From: Octadecabacter antarcticus 307
GTDB lineage: Bacteria; Pseudomonadota; Alphaproteobacteria; Rhodobacterales; Rhodobacteraceae
Direction: 5' to 3'
Assembly (NCBI RefSeq): GCF_000155675.2
Contig: NC_020911.1
Location: 672,501-736,500 of the forward strand
Length of the DNA: 64,000 nt
Below, one piece after another: positions 42,923-52,607 of this stretch. The translations under genes were made by a program, and so were the position numbers. Below the pieces are notes generated by a model. It was not told where the DNA came from. It saw nothing but the letters and a program-made list of their open reading frames with translations, and did no database searches. Every line of letters starts with the position of its first letter. Position 1 is the stretch's first letter.

Positions 42923-44206
42923 TTAGCGTTCGACTAACGTGTGCCGCCTGCGCGATGTTTGAGGTCGGCCCGGCAGGCTAAGCGAGGCGTTCGCGCGCGG
43001 TGTCTGACTTATGACTCGGCCATTCGAGATGACATACAGTCGGGTTGCACGCAGGCGCAGGGCCTCAACGGGGTCGCCTGCATCAAGGATGACCAATGAC
43101 GCCTTTGCCCCGACATAAAGGCCATAATCGGTTAGCCCCATTGTTCTGGCGTTGTTCATCGTGACCATATCAAAGCAGGTCCGCATGTCTTTTGGGCTGG
43201 TCATCTGCGCCACGTGCAGCCCCATGAAGGCCACATCCAGCATGTCGGCAGTGCCGAGAGAGTACCACGGATCGAGAACGCAGTCCTGTCCCCAGCCGAC
43301 GTTAATGCCCATCGCCAGCATTTCCTTTACCCGCGTTAACCCACGTCGCTTTGGGTAGGTGTCATGGCGTCCCTGAAGGACAATATTGATCAGCGGATTG
43401 GGGATAACGTTTATGTCTGCCTCGGCGATGAGCGGTAGTAGTTTGGACACATAGTAATTGCCCATCGAGTGCATCGAGGTCAAATGCGATCCGGCAACGC
43501 GGCCCTGCAAACCAAGGCGCTGTGTTTCAAACGCGAGGGTTTCGATGTGGCGCGAGGTGGGATCGTCGCTTTCGTCGCAGTGCATATCGACCGGGAGCCC
43601 GCGCGCGGCGGCAATTTCGCAAAGCTCACGCACTGATGCGGCACCGTCCGCCATTGTGCGTTCAAAGTGGGGGATACCGCCCACAACATCGACGCCCATA
43701 TCTAACGCGCGGATGGTGTTTTCGCGCGCGGTGGGGTCGCGATAGAAACCGTCTTGCGGAAACGCTACGAGCTGTAGATCGATGTAATCTTTGACGCGGT
43801 CACGCACCTCGATCAACGCCTCGACCCCTAAAAGCCGGTCATCGCAGGTGTCGACATGGCTGCGGATCGCCAATACCCCCATGCTTGCGGCCCAATCGCA
43901 GTATTTCAGCGCACGTTCAACGACATCTTCTTGCGTCATGACCTTTTTGAGTTCACCCCAAAGCCCAATCCCTTCAAGCAGCATGCCAGAGGCGTTGATG
44001 CGTGGCAGACCATAGGACAACGTGGCATCCATATGGAAATGTGGGTCCACGAAAGGCGGGCTGACAAGATCGCCAGACGCTTCAATGATTTGTCCTGCCT
44101 GCGCATTGCCCAACTGGTCGATGGCCGTAATCTTGCCGCCTGTGATCCCGATGTCTGTCATCTGTCCATCCGGCAGAGTGCCGCCTTTGACAATCAGATC
44201 AAACAT
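42923..44206 (-). CDS. codA: Cytosine deaminase-like amidohydrolase
   Basis: 427 residues of the CodA/AtzC branch of amidohydrolases. Metal ligands: H-x-H in DPHFHMDATLS, DMHCDESDD and AGSHLTSMHS. LQGRHDTYPKRRGLTRVKEML is almost identical in pattern to E. coli CodA. The catalytic aspartate region is Q307-D308-C309, where CodA has His-Asp-Asp; the catalytic Asp is kept but the next residue differs, which may alter substrate choice. It overlaps the permease gene by 1 bp and ends a nucleobase-uptake operon. Likely deaminates cytosine or a related pyrimidine or purine. Confidence 0.82.
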   Translation of the reverse strand: MFDLIVKGGTLPDGQMTDIGITGGKITAIDQLGNAQAGQIIEASGDLVSPPFVDPHFHMDATLSYGLPRINASGMLLEGIGLWGELKKVMTQEDVVERALKYCDWAASMGVLAIRSHVDTCDDRLLGVEALIEVRDRVKDYIDLQLVAFPQDGFYRDPTARENTIRALDMGVDVVGGIPHFERTMADGAASVRELCEIAAARGLPVDMHCDESDDPTSRHIETLAFETQRLGLQGRVAGSHLTSMHSMGNYYVSKLLPLIAEADINVIPNPLINIVLQGRHDTYPKRRGLTRVKEMLAMGINVGWGQDCVLDPWYSLGTADMLDVAFMGLHVAQMTSPKDMRTCFDMVTMNNARTMGLTDYGLYVGAKASLVILDAGDPVEALRLRATRLYVISNGRVISQTPRANASLSLPGRPQTSRRRHTLVER

Positions 44207-45150
44207 CAGCGTTCTCCTTTGTTGAACGGCACCATCAGTGCGGCGGGCACTTCGGCGCGCCGTGACATCGCAACGAGGGCCACGATAGATAGAATATACG
44301 GCATCATCAGGAAAATCTGGTACGGAACAAGCGCGCCCAAACTCGTTTGCTGCACTCTGATTTGCAGCGCATCAAACGCCGCGAACAATATGGCACCCAA
44401 GAGGGCCTTACCCGGCCTCCAAGACCCGAACACGACAAGAGCGATACAGATCCAACCACGCCCGTTGACCATCTCAAAAAAGAAGCTGTCAAAGGCGGAC
44501 ATCGTCAGAAACGCACCGCCCATTGCCATGAAGCCACTGCCGACGATCACGGCCCCCATGCGGATTGCTGTGACCGACAGGCCCTGTGCCGCGACGGCTG
44601 CAGGGTTTTCACCAGCGGCGCGCACAGCAAGGCCAAGTGGGGTGCGATACAGAACGATCGCCACCACCGCGACCAATATAAAGGCCAGATAGGTGAACGG
44701 CGTTTGCGAAAACAGCGCGGGTCCGATCAACGGAATGTCAGACAGGATCGGGATTTCGAACGGTTGGAAGGCTTCGATCTTGGGTGGGCTTGTGACTTCG
44801 GGCAGGGCGAGGCGGTAGGCATAATAAGTCGATGACGTCGCCAGCAGCGTCACGCCAAGGCCAACCACATGCTGGGACAGTCCAAACGGCACCGTCAGGA
44901 TACTGTGCAGCAACCCGAACAACATCCCCACAAACATCGCAACACCGACACCCACCCAGAGCCCCGTTCCAGAATAGACAGCCATCCAGCCCGCGAATGC
45001 CCCTGCGACCATGATGCCTTCGATCCCGAGGTTCAGGACACCCGCGCGTTCGCAGATCAATTCCCCCAATGTGGCAAAAATCAGCGGGCTGGCGATCCGG
45101 ATTGCGGCGGCCCAAAAGCTGGCGGAGAGCAGGATTTCAATGATGTCCAT
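44206..45150 (-). CDS. Nucleoside/nucleobase ABC transporter permease (BMP-associated, YufQ type)
   Basis: 314 residues with about nine to ten membrane segments. ICERAGVLNLGIEGIMVAGAF is the conserved N-terminal motif of this permease class, and ALVVFGSWRPGKALLGAILFA is the coupling-loop region. Partner of the permease encoded 4 bp upstream, with the double ATPase and the BMP-type binding protein in the same operon. The end overlaps codA, supporting uptake of the deaminase substrate. Confidence 0.87.
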   Translation of the reverse strand: MDIIEILLSASFWAAAIRIASPLIFATLGELICERAGVLNLGIEGIMVAGAFAGWMAVYSGTGLWVGVGVAMFVGMLFGLLHSILTVPFGLSQHVVGLGVTLLATSSTYYAYRLALPEVTSPPKIEAFQPFEIPILSDIPLIGPALFSQTPFTYLAFILVAVVAIVLYRTPLGLAVRAAGENPAAVAAQGLSVTAIRMGAVIVGSGFMAMGGAFLTMSAFDSFFFEMVNGRGWICIALVVFGSWRPGKALLGAILFAAFDALQIRVQQTSLGALVPYQIFLMMPYILSIVALVAMSRRAEVPAALMVPFNKGER

Positions 45151-45154
45151 GACG

Positions 45155-46204
45155 TCAGTTCCTCACCACGCGAAAGCGCGTCAGCATGATGGCCAGAACC
45201 ATCAACAACAACGCCGTCGCAAGCATGATGTCGGCCAGATATGTTGGCACGCCAGCGGCCCGGCTCATGCTATCAGCGCCAACAAAAATACCTGCCACGA
45301 ACAAGGCCGCTATTATCACACCAAGTGGATGCAGTAAGGCCAGCATTGCGACGATGATACCCGTGTAACCAAAGCCGGGCGATAGATCCAAGGTAAGGCT
45401 GGCTTTCACGCCTGCCACTTCCGAAAACCCTGCAAGCGCTGCCAGACCTCCGGACAAAAGCGCAGTTTTTACCAAGACGCGGTTCACGGGAATGCCAGCA
45501 AACGCCGCCGCCTGTTTGTTCAGACCGACGGCGCGCATTTCATAGCCTAGGGTGCTGCGGGTCTGGATGACCCAGATACAAATTGCCGAGAGGATCGCCA
45601 AGCCAAACCCCCAATGAAGGCGCAACCCGTCTACAAGACGCGGCAACCGTGCTTCGTCGATAAGGCGTGCGGATTTTGGCCAGCCCATGCCCATCGGGTC
45701 CTTCAATGGCCCCTCAAGCAGCATCGAGATAAATAGGAGGAATATAAAATTAAACAGCAATGTTGTGACAACTTCGTCCACGCCAAATCGGGTTTTGAGC
45801 AGCGCAGGGATCAACAGCACGACCGCGCCCGCAAGGATTGAAAACACAATGAGCGTTGGCAGGAGCGCAATGCTGGGCCATGGCAGGACGCCCGTCCCGA
45901 GCATGACTGTCAGGAGTGCACCAGCATAAAGCTGTGCCTCTGCACCGATGTTCCAGAACTTTGCGCGAAATGCCACGGCGACTGCAAGGCCCGTGAAAAT
46001 CAACGGTGTGGCGCGGTTCAGCGTTTCGAGAAGCGCAAATTGTGATCCGAACGCACCGCTCAGGATTAGCCCAATGACCGAAAATGGATTTGCCCCCGCG
46101 ACCATCGCCAGAAGGGATGCAATAATTACCGTCGCGCCGAGTGCAATCGCTGGCGGCAACAGGCTGCGCGCCAGTGACGGGTTTATGATGGGTTCAAGAC
46201 GCAT
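45155..46204 (-). CDS. Nucleoside/nucleobase ABC transporter permease (BMP-associated, YufP type)
   Basis: 349 residues with multiple membrane segments. FWNIGAEAQLYAGALLTVMLG is the conserved motif of this permease class, and AVGLNKQAAAFAGIPVNRVLV the cytoplasmic coupling loop. The ATG at 46204 has TGGAG about 9 bases upstream and overlaps the ATPase gene by 11 bp; in-frame ATGs at 46219 and 46216 are possible alternatives. Forms the pore with the next permease. Confidence 0.86.
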   Translation of the reverse strand: MRLEPIINPSLARSLLPPAIALGATVIIASLLAMVAGANPFSVIGLILSGAFGSQFALLETLNRATPLIFTGLAVAVAFRAKFWNIGAEAQLYAGALLTVMLGTGVLPWPSIALLPTLIVFSILAGAVVLLIPALLKTRFGVDEVVTTLLFNFIFLLFISMLLEGPLKDPMGMGWPKSARLIDEARLPRLVDGLRLHWGFGLAILSAICIWVIQTRSTLGYEMRAVGLNKQAAAFAGIPVNRVLVKTALLSGGLAALAGFSEVAGVKASLTLDLSPGFGYTGIIVAMLALLHPLGVIIAALFVAGIFVGADSMSRAAGVPTYLADIMLATALLLMVLAIMLTRFRVVRN

Positions 46205-47735
46205 GAGCCACTCCATCATCGAACCCTTGGCCGGCCATCCAAATGCCAAGTTGCGCGGGCGTCGTTTCACCGCGCCCAAATGCCGGCGACAACCGCCCGT
46301 CAGCAATCACATGGATGACATCGGACAGGGCCATGACCTCGTCCAGGTCTTCCGAGATCAACAGCACGGCGGCACCACGGTCACGCGCCGCAAGCAGCTG
46401 GCTGTGCACATAATTAACAGCCCCAATATCAAGGCCGCGTACGGGTTGATTGGCCAGAATAATCTGTGGACCTGCTTCAAGCACGCGGCCCAAAATCAGC
46501 TTTTGCATATTGCCACCAGACAGCAGCCGGATGGGCGTGTCCGCGCCAGGGCAGCGCACATCATATTTTTCGATGATCGCATCCGCAAAGGCACGCGATT
46601 TGCGCCAGTTGAGCCAGCCCCGCCTGCTAAACGCGCCCGTTTTGTAGCGTTCCAGGATTGCATTTTCGGTCAGATCGAAATCCGCGATGGTGCCGGTTTT
46701 GTGCCGGTCTTCGGGGATACGCGCGATGCCGCTTTGCACGGCTGTGCGCGGGCTCCAGTGTTGGACGGACTTGCTATTCAGCGCCACATGACCGCTTGAT
46801 GGGATGCACAATCCGCCCACAACATCCGCCATCGCTGCCTGCCCGTTGCCAGAGACACCTGCAAGGCCAATAATTTGCCCCGCCCGAAGTGCCAGCGACA
46901 CAGATTTAAGACCGGGGGCACTGGCGATGTTAGGAGTGGAGACGCCGTGTAGTTCAAGAAGTGCCGGACCGGGATTGGACGGTGCGACCTGCGGCGCGAT
47001 TGCTTCTACCCCCATCATCATCGCGGCAAGCGCGTGCTTGTCAGTGTCTTGTGTCCGCGCCCCCCCCGTCATTTTGCCATGGCGTAACACCACAACGCGG
47101 TCGGCAATCGCCATCACTTCGTGCAACTTGTGCGAAATAAAGATGATTGAAAGACCCTCCGCGATGGCCAGTCTGAGGGTTGCAAACAAATCATCGGTTT
47201 CTTGCGGGGTCAGCACAGCCGTCGGTTCATCAAGGATCAGGATGCGCACGTCGCGGTATAGCGCCTTGAGGATTTCGACGCGTTGCCGCTCCCCCACTGT
47301 CAGGCTGCTCACACGGGCATCGGGCGACACGACGAGGTGGAATTTCTCGGACAGATCGATGATTTTGGCACGCGCTGCGGCACGTTCCAATCGTGGGCTG
47401 AACAAGGGGCGCACGCCAAGTGTAATATTTTCTTGCACGGTAAGATTATCAGCCAGCGTAAAGTGTTGATGCACCATGCCAACACCTGCATCCAACGCTG
47501 CGCGCGAATTTCCGGGCGGCAAGGTTTCCCCGAACACCGCGACGCTTCCGCTATCGGCTGTGTATTGGCCGAACAGGATATTCATCAGCGTCGTTTTTCC
47601 TGCTCCGTTTTCGCCCAGCAGCGCTACAACCTCACCTTGGTTCACCGAAAAGCTGACCGCATCGTTTGCGGTCAGCTCTCCAAAGCGTTTTGTGATGGCG
47701 TTCAGGCTTAGGGCCTCAACAGGGGCATCGGCCAT
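46194..47735 (-). CDS. Nucleoside/nucleobase ABC transporter ATPase with two nucleotide-binding domains
   Basis: 513 residues and two tandem ATPase domains. Domain 1 has Walker A GENGAGKTTLMN, signature LTVGERQRVEILKAL and Walker B ILILDEPTAVLTPQE. Domain 2 has a degenerate Walker A (GVSGNGQAAMAD) and LLSGGNMQKLILGRVLE, IILANQPVRGLDIG. This asymmetry is normal for the YufO/BmpB group. It is 6 bp downstream of the binding-protein gene. Confidence 0.9.
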   Translation of the reverse strand: MADAPVEALSLNAITKRFGELTANDAVSFSVNQGEVVALLGENGAGKTTLMNILFGQYTADSGSVAVFGETLPPGNSRAALDAGVGMVHQHFTLADNLTVQENITLGVRPLFSPRLERAAARAKIIDLSEKFHLVVSPDARVSSLTVGERQRVEILKALYRDVRILILDEPTAVLTPQETDDLFATLRLAIAEGLSIIFISHKLHEVMAIADRVVVLRHGKMTGGARTQDTDKHALAAMMMGVEAIAPQVAPSNPGPALLELHGVSTPNIASAPGLKSVSLALRAGQIIGLAGVSGNGQAAMADVVGGLCIPSSGHVALNSKSVQHWSPRTAVQSGIARIPEDRHKTGTIADFDLTENAILERYKTGAFSRRGWLNWRKSRAFADAIIEKYDVRCPGADTPIRLLSGGNMQKLILGRVLEAGPQIILANQPVRGLDIGAVNYVHSQLLAARDRGAAVLLISEDLDEVMALSDVIHVIADGRLSPAFGRGETTPAQLGIWMAGQGFDDGVAHAS

Positions 47736-47741
47736 GATCGA

Positions 47742-48749
47742 CTAGGACGACGTTGGTTCGTCGTCGTTGACGTTTACCGTAAATGCCCCTGACATGATTT
47801 CGGCCTGACGGGTCGCGACCAATTCCATCGCCGCGGCGGGAACCTTGCCTTCAAATGTACCCAGCGGCGCCAATTCGGTCCCACCTTTGTTCATAAACGA
47901 ATAAACCCCGTAATCGGCTGCCGTAAAGGTGCCTGCCTGCACGGCGGCAATGGCCGTATCCAGCGTTGGTTCAAAATTCCAGATTGCAGACGCGACAACC
48001 GTTTCGGGATAATCGGATTGCGTATCGATCACGTTACCGATGGCCAGAACGCCCTTTTCTTGCGCGGCATCAGAGACGCCAAAGCGCTCTGCATAAAGGA
48101 CATCAGCACCATTTTCGATCATGGCAAACGCGGTCTCTTTGGCTTTGGGCGGATCAAACCAGCTGCCGATAAAGCTAACTTGGAACTCAATATCGGGGTT
48201 CATTTCAAGTGCGCCCGCCATGAACGCATTCATTAAACGATTGACTTCGGGGATTGGAAAACCGCCGACCATGCCGATATTATCAGAGGAGGTCATCGAC
48301 CCTGCAATGATCCCGGACAGGTATGCCGCGTCTTGGATGTAATTGTCGAACACTGCGAAATTCGGCAGCGCTGCATCTTCTTTGAAACTGGAGCCCATCA
48401 GGAATGCAACGTCAGGGTAATCAGCTGCGACCTCGCGCGCCTCTTGTTCAGCGCCAAAGACTTCGCCGATAATCAATGTGTTGCCAGCCTCGGCATATTC
48501 ACGCATCACGCGGGCGTAGTCTGTATTGCTGACATTCTCGGAGAATGAATATTCGATTTCACCGCGTTCTTGTGCAGTCACTGCGGCTTTATGAATCCTG
48601 CTGACCCATTGTTGTTCGACAGGCACAGTATAAATGCCCGCCGTTTTTATAGGCTCGGCTGCCGCTGCGCGCCCAGTTCCAAGCATCAACGATGTTACGG
48701 CTGTGGTCGCCATAAAGTGACGGCGATTTAAGAAAAATTTGTTAGACAT
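47742..48749 (-). CDS. BMP-family ABC transporter substrate-binding protein
   Basis: 335 residues. The N-terminus FFLNRRHFMATTAVTSLMLG is a twin-arginine-like export signal. The mature part has the Bmp/PnrA fold: AGIYTVPVEQQWVSRIHKA, NTLIIGEVFGAEQEAREVA, then GMVGGFPIPEVNRLMNAF. BMP proteins bind nucleosides or related bases. The ATG at 48749 follows a GGGGGG tract; the frame extends further but without a start site. First gene of the operon that ends in codA. Confidence 0.87.
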   Translation of the reverse strand: MSNKFFLNRRHFMATTAVTSLMLGTGRAAAAEPIKTAGIYTVPVEQQWVSRIHKAAVTAQERGEIEYSFSENVSNTDYARVMREYAEAGNTLIIGEVFGAEQEAREVAADYPDVAFLMGSSFKEDAALPNFAVFDNYIQDAAYLSGIIAGSMTSSDNIGMVGGFPIPEVNRLMNAFMAGALEMNPDIEFQVSFIGSWFDPPKAKETAFAMIENGADVLYAERFGVSDAAQEKGVLAIGNVIDTQSDYPETVVASAIWNFEPTLDTAIAAVQAGTFTAADYGVYSFMNKGGTELAPLGTFEGKVPAAAMELVATRQAEIMSGAFTVNVNDDEPTSS

Positions 48750-49560
48750 TGTGACCCCCCTTGGTTTCAACACCATTAACTTCATTTTTAATCAAATGAT
48801 CAAGAAATGATTCTGTGTTCACTGCTTCAACGTTCGTTTGCTTAACGTAGACTATACAAAACAATGGAGCGCACAATTTTTAGTCGTTGGGTAAATCAAT
48901 CACATCCGCAAAGACAAACCTTCCACGGCTTCAACTGTACATTTGTCCACGTGAAGGTGGTTTTCGCGGCGATGCAGAAATCAGAATGTCGCCGGACATA
49001 TCGAACAAAGCGAACAAAGCGAACAAAGCTGTGCACGGCATCAACGTCCGCTATTGGGCTTTCCGAACATGAAACGCAGTTGCGATGACCTAAAGCTGGA
49101 AAGGTATGCTGCCCTAGCAGACATCCAGAAACACATCGACGTTGGTGAGGAGTTGCTCGTGAAGATCAGGCGCGCGATCCCGGACACCTAGCAAGTCCGC
49201 CTGCGCGCCGCAATATGTCCAGCCCCACAAGCTGCTACGTGGCGTAGGAATAAGGATTGATCAGGATACCAAACGGCGGCAACACGTACAACAATGCATT
49301 CTACTTGGGGAATGTCGGTTCATTCGATCCGGCGATGGTTCGGTCACAGCGTCTGATGGCCACCATCGCAATGCTAGGTTTGTATCTCTTTACTGCATAA
49401 GAAGATGCGCACCCATAGGGGGACGAAAATTGGAAACGCAAATCACATTCACAGCCGCATATGAAAGCCTTGATGTAGCGGCCATGGACGTGAGTTACGA
49501 TGGCTGCTTTTCGGAAGGCCTGAATGCCTGTGTCGAGTGCTGCGACCGTCAATTGGCGTG
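48750..49560. other. Promoter of the nucleobase operon followed by a gene-poor stretch
   Basis: Holds the upstream region of the BMP gene (AT-rich, 48770-48860) but no assignable consensus. Small plus-strand frames occur, for example MKRSCDDLKLERYAALADIQ at 49069-49191 with an HIDVGEELL-type helix and a frame ending at 49400, but none has a recognisable family. A triple 9-bp repeat lies at 49003-49029. Confidence 0.45.
49003..49029. repeat. Three tandem copies of GAACAAAGC
   Basis: Exact 9-bp unit repeated three times without spacer. Being a multiple of three, it would encode a repeating tripeptide if translated (TKR or NKA according to frame). No coding context is evident, and it is too short and unspaced for a CRISPR. 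Probably a slippage product. Confidence 0.7.
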
Positions 49561-50067
49561 GATCGCCCGGCCCTGACATGTATCGGCAACGACGGCGTGG
49601 CACCGGCTGTCAGCTATGGTGAGCAGCAAGAGCAATCGGCGCGGTTCGCCGATTTATTAACGGCACAAGGCGTTGGTCCGGGTGACCGCGTTGCTTGCCT
49701 TCTGCCGCGCATACCTGAGCTTTTGGTTGTCATGCTTGGTGCGCTTCGGGCAGGCGCGGTCTATCAACCGCTTTTTAAGGCGTTCGGCCCAAAGGCAATC
49801 GAACAGCGGATCGCGGGCTCGGCTGCCAAGCTGATCGTGACCGACAGCGTCAACCGTCCCAAACTGGATGACATCGCGGACCCCAGATGGCCCTACGGAC
49901 AGTACTACGCCGCGATCGAACCTTTGTTGCTGGGCAGTACGACAACATTTCAGGAAGCCGAATTTTCAGTCGATGCGACCTGCCAGATCATTAGCGATCA
50001 CGCGATTACAAATTTTGCGGCTGCCCCGACCGTCTACCGATTGATCATTGCTGCAGATAAGGATTAG
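49537..50067 (+). pseudogene. Acetyl/acyl-CoA synthetase remnant with internal deletion
   Basis: The first part (GVGPGDRVACLLPRIPELLVV, MLGALRAGAVYQPLFKAFGP, LIVTDSVNRPKLDDI) matches the N-terminal part of AMP-forming acyl-CoA ligases. It is then joined directly to DPRWPYGQYYAAIEPLLLGS and ITNFAAAPTVYRLIIAA, which lie about 120 residues further on in intact proteins. The gene then stops at 50067, with no AMP-binding C-terminal domain. It is a deletion relic, not a functional enzyme. Confidence 0.75.
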
Positions 50068-50189
50068 TCGGGCAAAGTCTCAGAATTCGCCCCTGTAGAT
50101 TGGCCAGGAATTTCTAGATTCGGCGCATCTGCGGTTCGTTTTCACGCAGGCCAACGGAGGTTTGTTTAGGTATTCCAATCCAGAAACAT

Positions 50190-51113
50190 CGTAATCAAAT
50201 GGCAGACCAGTTTACCACCCGGGAAAGAGGAGGACGGCGTGCCGTTACCGAAGGAGGATCGGTGACGGGCGTTGGTAGTGATCTCACGATCGTGGATGAC
50301 ATCACGAAAGCGAGCGACGCCAGATCTGAAGCCTACTGGGAAAGGGAGGTTTCGCCATCTAAACTTGCCAACCATTGCTGAGAAAGAAGAGCAGTTCCGG
50401 CTGTACAACAATTATAATTGGACCAGATCGCGGGGCGAAGTGCTTGCTCCAAGTGGTGAGGGCCAAGAAACGCTAGATAACATCAATGCCGATATCGGCG
50501 AGGCGGCATTCCGCACCCAGTACCAGCAGGACCATGGCTCAGCTGGAAGTGTGATGCTGGACTTCACGAAGATCGCGGTCCTTGATTATGAGGGATCAGG
50601 TATCCGACGGCCAAAGACCGTTCAGGTCTGGGACACAGCTGTCAAAGATGGGCCAAACTGTGACTTTTTGGCGGGTATCACGTTCGCTTGGGATTATGAA
50701 AAGTGGGTCGTCTTCGATGTGATCACAAGGCGGATGAATTTTGGCGGTTTGAAGACTTTCGCGCGCTCCACAGCTGATAAGTGGAAGCCAGTTCTCGTGC
50801 TCGTCGAAGACAGCGCCAACGGGTCAGCGTTCGTACACGACATGCGTTGATAGAAAAGCGTTGAGTTCAGGACGGTCGGGGTCAATGGATCGAAAAAGAG
50901 GGGCGGTTTGCACCTGCCGTGGAGTGGCTCGAAATTGGCCAACTCGCCTTGCTGAGTGGCGCGCCGTGCTTTGAAGATCTTCGGTGAGAATTGCTGGGTT
51001 TTCCTGAGGGTCGCTTTGATGACCAGGTTGATGCAATTGACTTATTCGTGAGCAGGGTGAAAACGCGCCTGCCAATCGGTGAAAGCCAAGAAAATCGGGT
51101 AGTCGCGCTATGA
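50190..51113 (+). pseudogene. Prophage-type terminase large subunit remnant
   Basis: One frame reads FTTRERGGRRAVTEGGSVTG then GVGSDLTIVDDITKASDARS, the ATPase-domain end of a phage TerL. A second frame, from about 50360, has EEQFRLYNNYNWTRSRGEV, AAFRTQYQQDHGSAGSVML and VQVWDTAVKDG, the start of the nuclease domain. After a stop at 50850 and another at about 50980 the end continues as FPEGRFDDQVDAIDLFVSRV. At least one frameshift, stops and an internal deletion make it a pseudogene. No other phage genes are recognisable nearby. Confidence 0.75.
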
Positions 51114-51439
51114 GTTCTCAACGGAACGAGGCGCCCAAATTGAACGTGGCTTGGGGACACATTGGCAATGACCCATGGCGGCCCCGCTTGCCCCCTTCTT
51201 GTCTTATCCCGGACGTGGGTCTTGTGCGATACAGGAGCCGTTGCGGGGCACGGCATTTATAACCGGCAACGGCGAAGGTTGGATCGTTTCCCGCTTGGTC
51301 GTGATGGACTGTGGATGAGTAAGGTCGCCATCGTCGCAACCAGCACTGGAAAGGTGTAGTTGTTCGTCATGTCAATCTAACAGCGCGGTTTCTCGACGGG
51401 ATAATTTGCAAAAATCAAATGTAGCGATATGTAGGGCGT
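51114..51439. other. Region between terminase remnant and the cox regulator
   Basis: About 325 bp. Short frames only; none resembles a protein. It must contain the promoter of the MHYT-LytTR gene. The 40 bp before 51440 are AT-rich (AAAAATCAAATGTAGCGATAT), but no consensus is clear. Confidence 0.4.
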
Positions 51440-52564
51440 ATGTTGGAACATGGTCATAATGTCTATTTGGTTATAGCTTCGCTGGCGATTGCTTTGATGT
51501 CTGGATTTACAGGCCTGACCTTGACGCAGGGCGCATCAGCAATGGGTGTGGCGCGGCGCAAACTGCTCGTGTCGATGTCCGCTGTCGCATTGGGTGGTGG
51601 TATTTGGTCGATGCATTTTGTGGCTATGCTTGGGATGACTTTGCCAGTCACATTCCACTATAATGCCTTGGTCACCATGATGTCGGCTTTTGTGGCAATC
51701 CTGTTGACCGGCATAGCGCTGTTACTTGTTCATTTTGGCGAACGCACGCCGAAACGCATCACATTTGCTGGCCTCTGCGTTGCTGTGGGTATTCTTGCGA
51801 TGCACTATCTTGGCATGTCAGGCATCCAAGGTGTGAAACCTCTCTATTCCGGACTTGGTATTGTTGTGGCCGTCGTGGTGTCTTTGGTCCTGTGCACGGC
51901 CTCTTTTTGGATCAGTTATGGGAACCGAGGGAGCCGAAACATTCTGTTTGGCACTTTGGTGTTTGGAACCACTGTCGTTGCCGTTCATTATATAGCGATG
52001 GCTGGCACGCATTTTGTTAAAATTGAGGGTGTCCAATCCTCGGGCCTGTGGTTGAGCAAAGAAGTGCTCGCCTTTGGCGTGACCCTGTCGTCGTTTGTAA
52101 TTTCTGGCGCATTTCTTCTAGTCGGTGTCACATTCGCCGCCAGTCTAAGTAAAACGCATCTTGAAGACAGTGCAAAGCAATCCAGTGCAGCAGACACCGA
52201 CACGGAGGCGCCTGTTTCAGACAGTCAGAACGTCATCCGGATTCCCTATGAAAGCGATGGAAAGACCAGTTTTGTGGATAGCAACGATGTCGTTAGCGTT
52301 CAGGCTGAAGGCCGCTATACCTTTCTATATCACCCTACAGGGCGCTTGTTCTGCCCGTGGTCAATCTCAGTTATGGAAACTCGGCTGGCTAAGACGAGTT
52401 TTGTGAAGGGTCATCGCAGTTTTCTAATCAATACCGATCACGTTACGCTGTTTGAACGTAAGAAAGACAATGGCGTCTGCTTTTTTGATGGGACTGCGCA
52501 TCTAGATCAGGCTCCCGTCAGCCGATCCTACCTTAAAGAAGTGCGGAAAAGGTTAGGTGTCTAG
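51440..52564 (+). CDS. coxC: MHYT-LytTR membrane regulator, CoxC/CoxH-like
   Basis: 374 residues. The N-terminal sensor has about seven membrane helices and three MHYT-type repeats: SMHFVAMLG, AMHYLGMSG and AVHYIAMAG, proposed in this family to bind a metal and sense a diatomic gas. A cytoplasmic linker (DSAKQSSAADTDTEAPVSD) joins a C-terminal LytTR DNA-binding domain (about residues 268-370, with VDSNDVVSVQAEGRYTFLY and VKGHRSFLINTDHV). CoxC and CoxH of carboxydotrophs have this architecture. It lies directly before coxM on the same strand, so it probably controls the CO dehydrogenase genes. CoxC versus CoxH is not decidable from sequence alone. Confidence 0.85.
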   Translation: MLEHGHNVYLVIASLAIALMSGFTGLTLTQGASAMGVARRKLLVSMSAVALGGGIWSMHFVAMLGMTLPVTFHYNALVTMMSAFVAILLTGIALLLVHFGERTPKRITFAGLCVAVGILAMHYLGMSGIQGVKPLYSGLGIVVAVVVSLVLCTASFWISYGNRGSRNILFGTLVFGTTVVAVHYIAMAGTHFVKIEGVQSSGLWLSKEVLAFGVTLSSFVISGAFLLVGVTFAASLSKTHLEDSAKQSSAADTDTEAPVSDSQNVIRIPYESDGKTSFVDSNDVVSVQAEGRYTFLYHPTGRLFCPWSISVMETRLAKTSFVKGHRSFLINTDHVTLFERKKDNGVCFFDGTAHLDQAPVSRSYLKEVRKRLGV

Positions 52565-52607
52565 TTAGTCTGTTAGCGATGGCGTGCTGATTGCTGCACG
52601 TGCATAC

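Noticed and set aside
43856-46799. Plus-strand frames of 278 and 283 codons opposite codA and the permease/ATPase genes
   Set aside because: Antisense shadows of well-supported genes on the other strand, rich in residues produced by high-GC antisense reading.
49003-49029. Triple GAACAAAGC as a CRISPR or iteron array
   Set aside because: Units are 9 bp without spacers, only three copies, with no cas or rep gene near; simple slippage is more likely.
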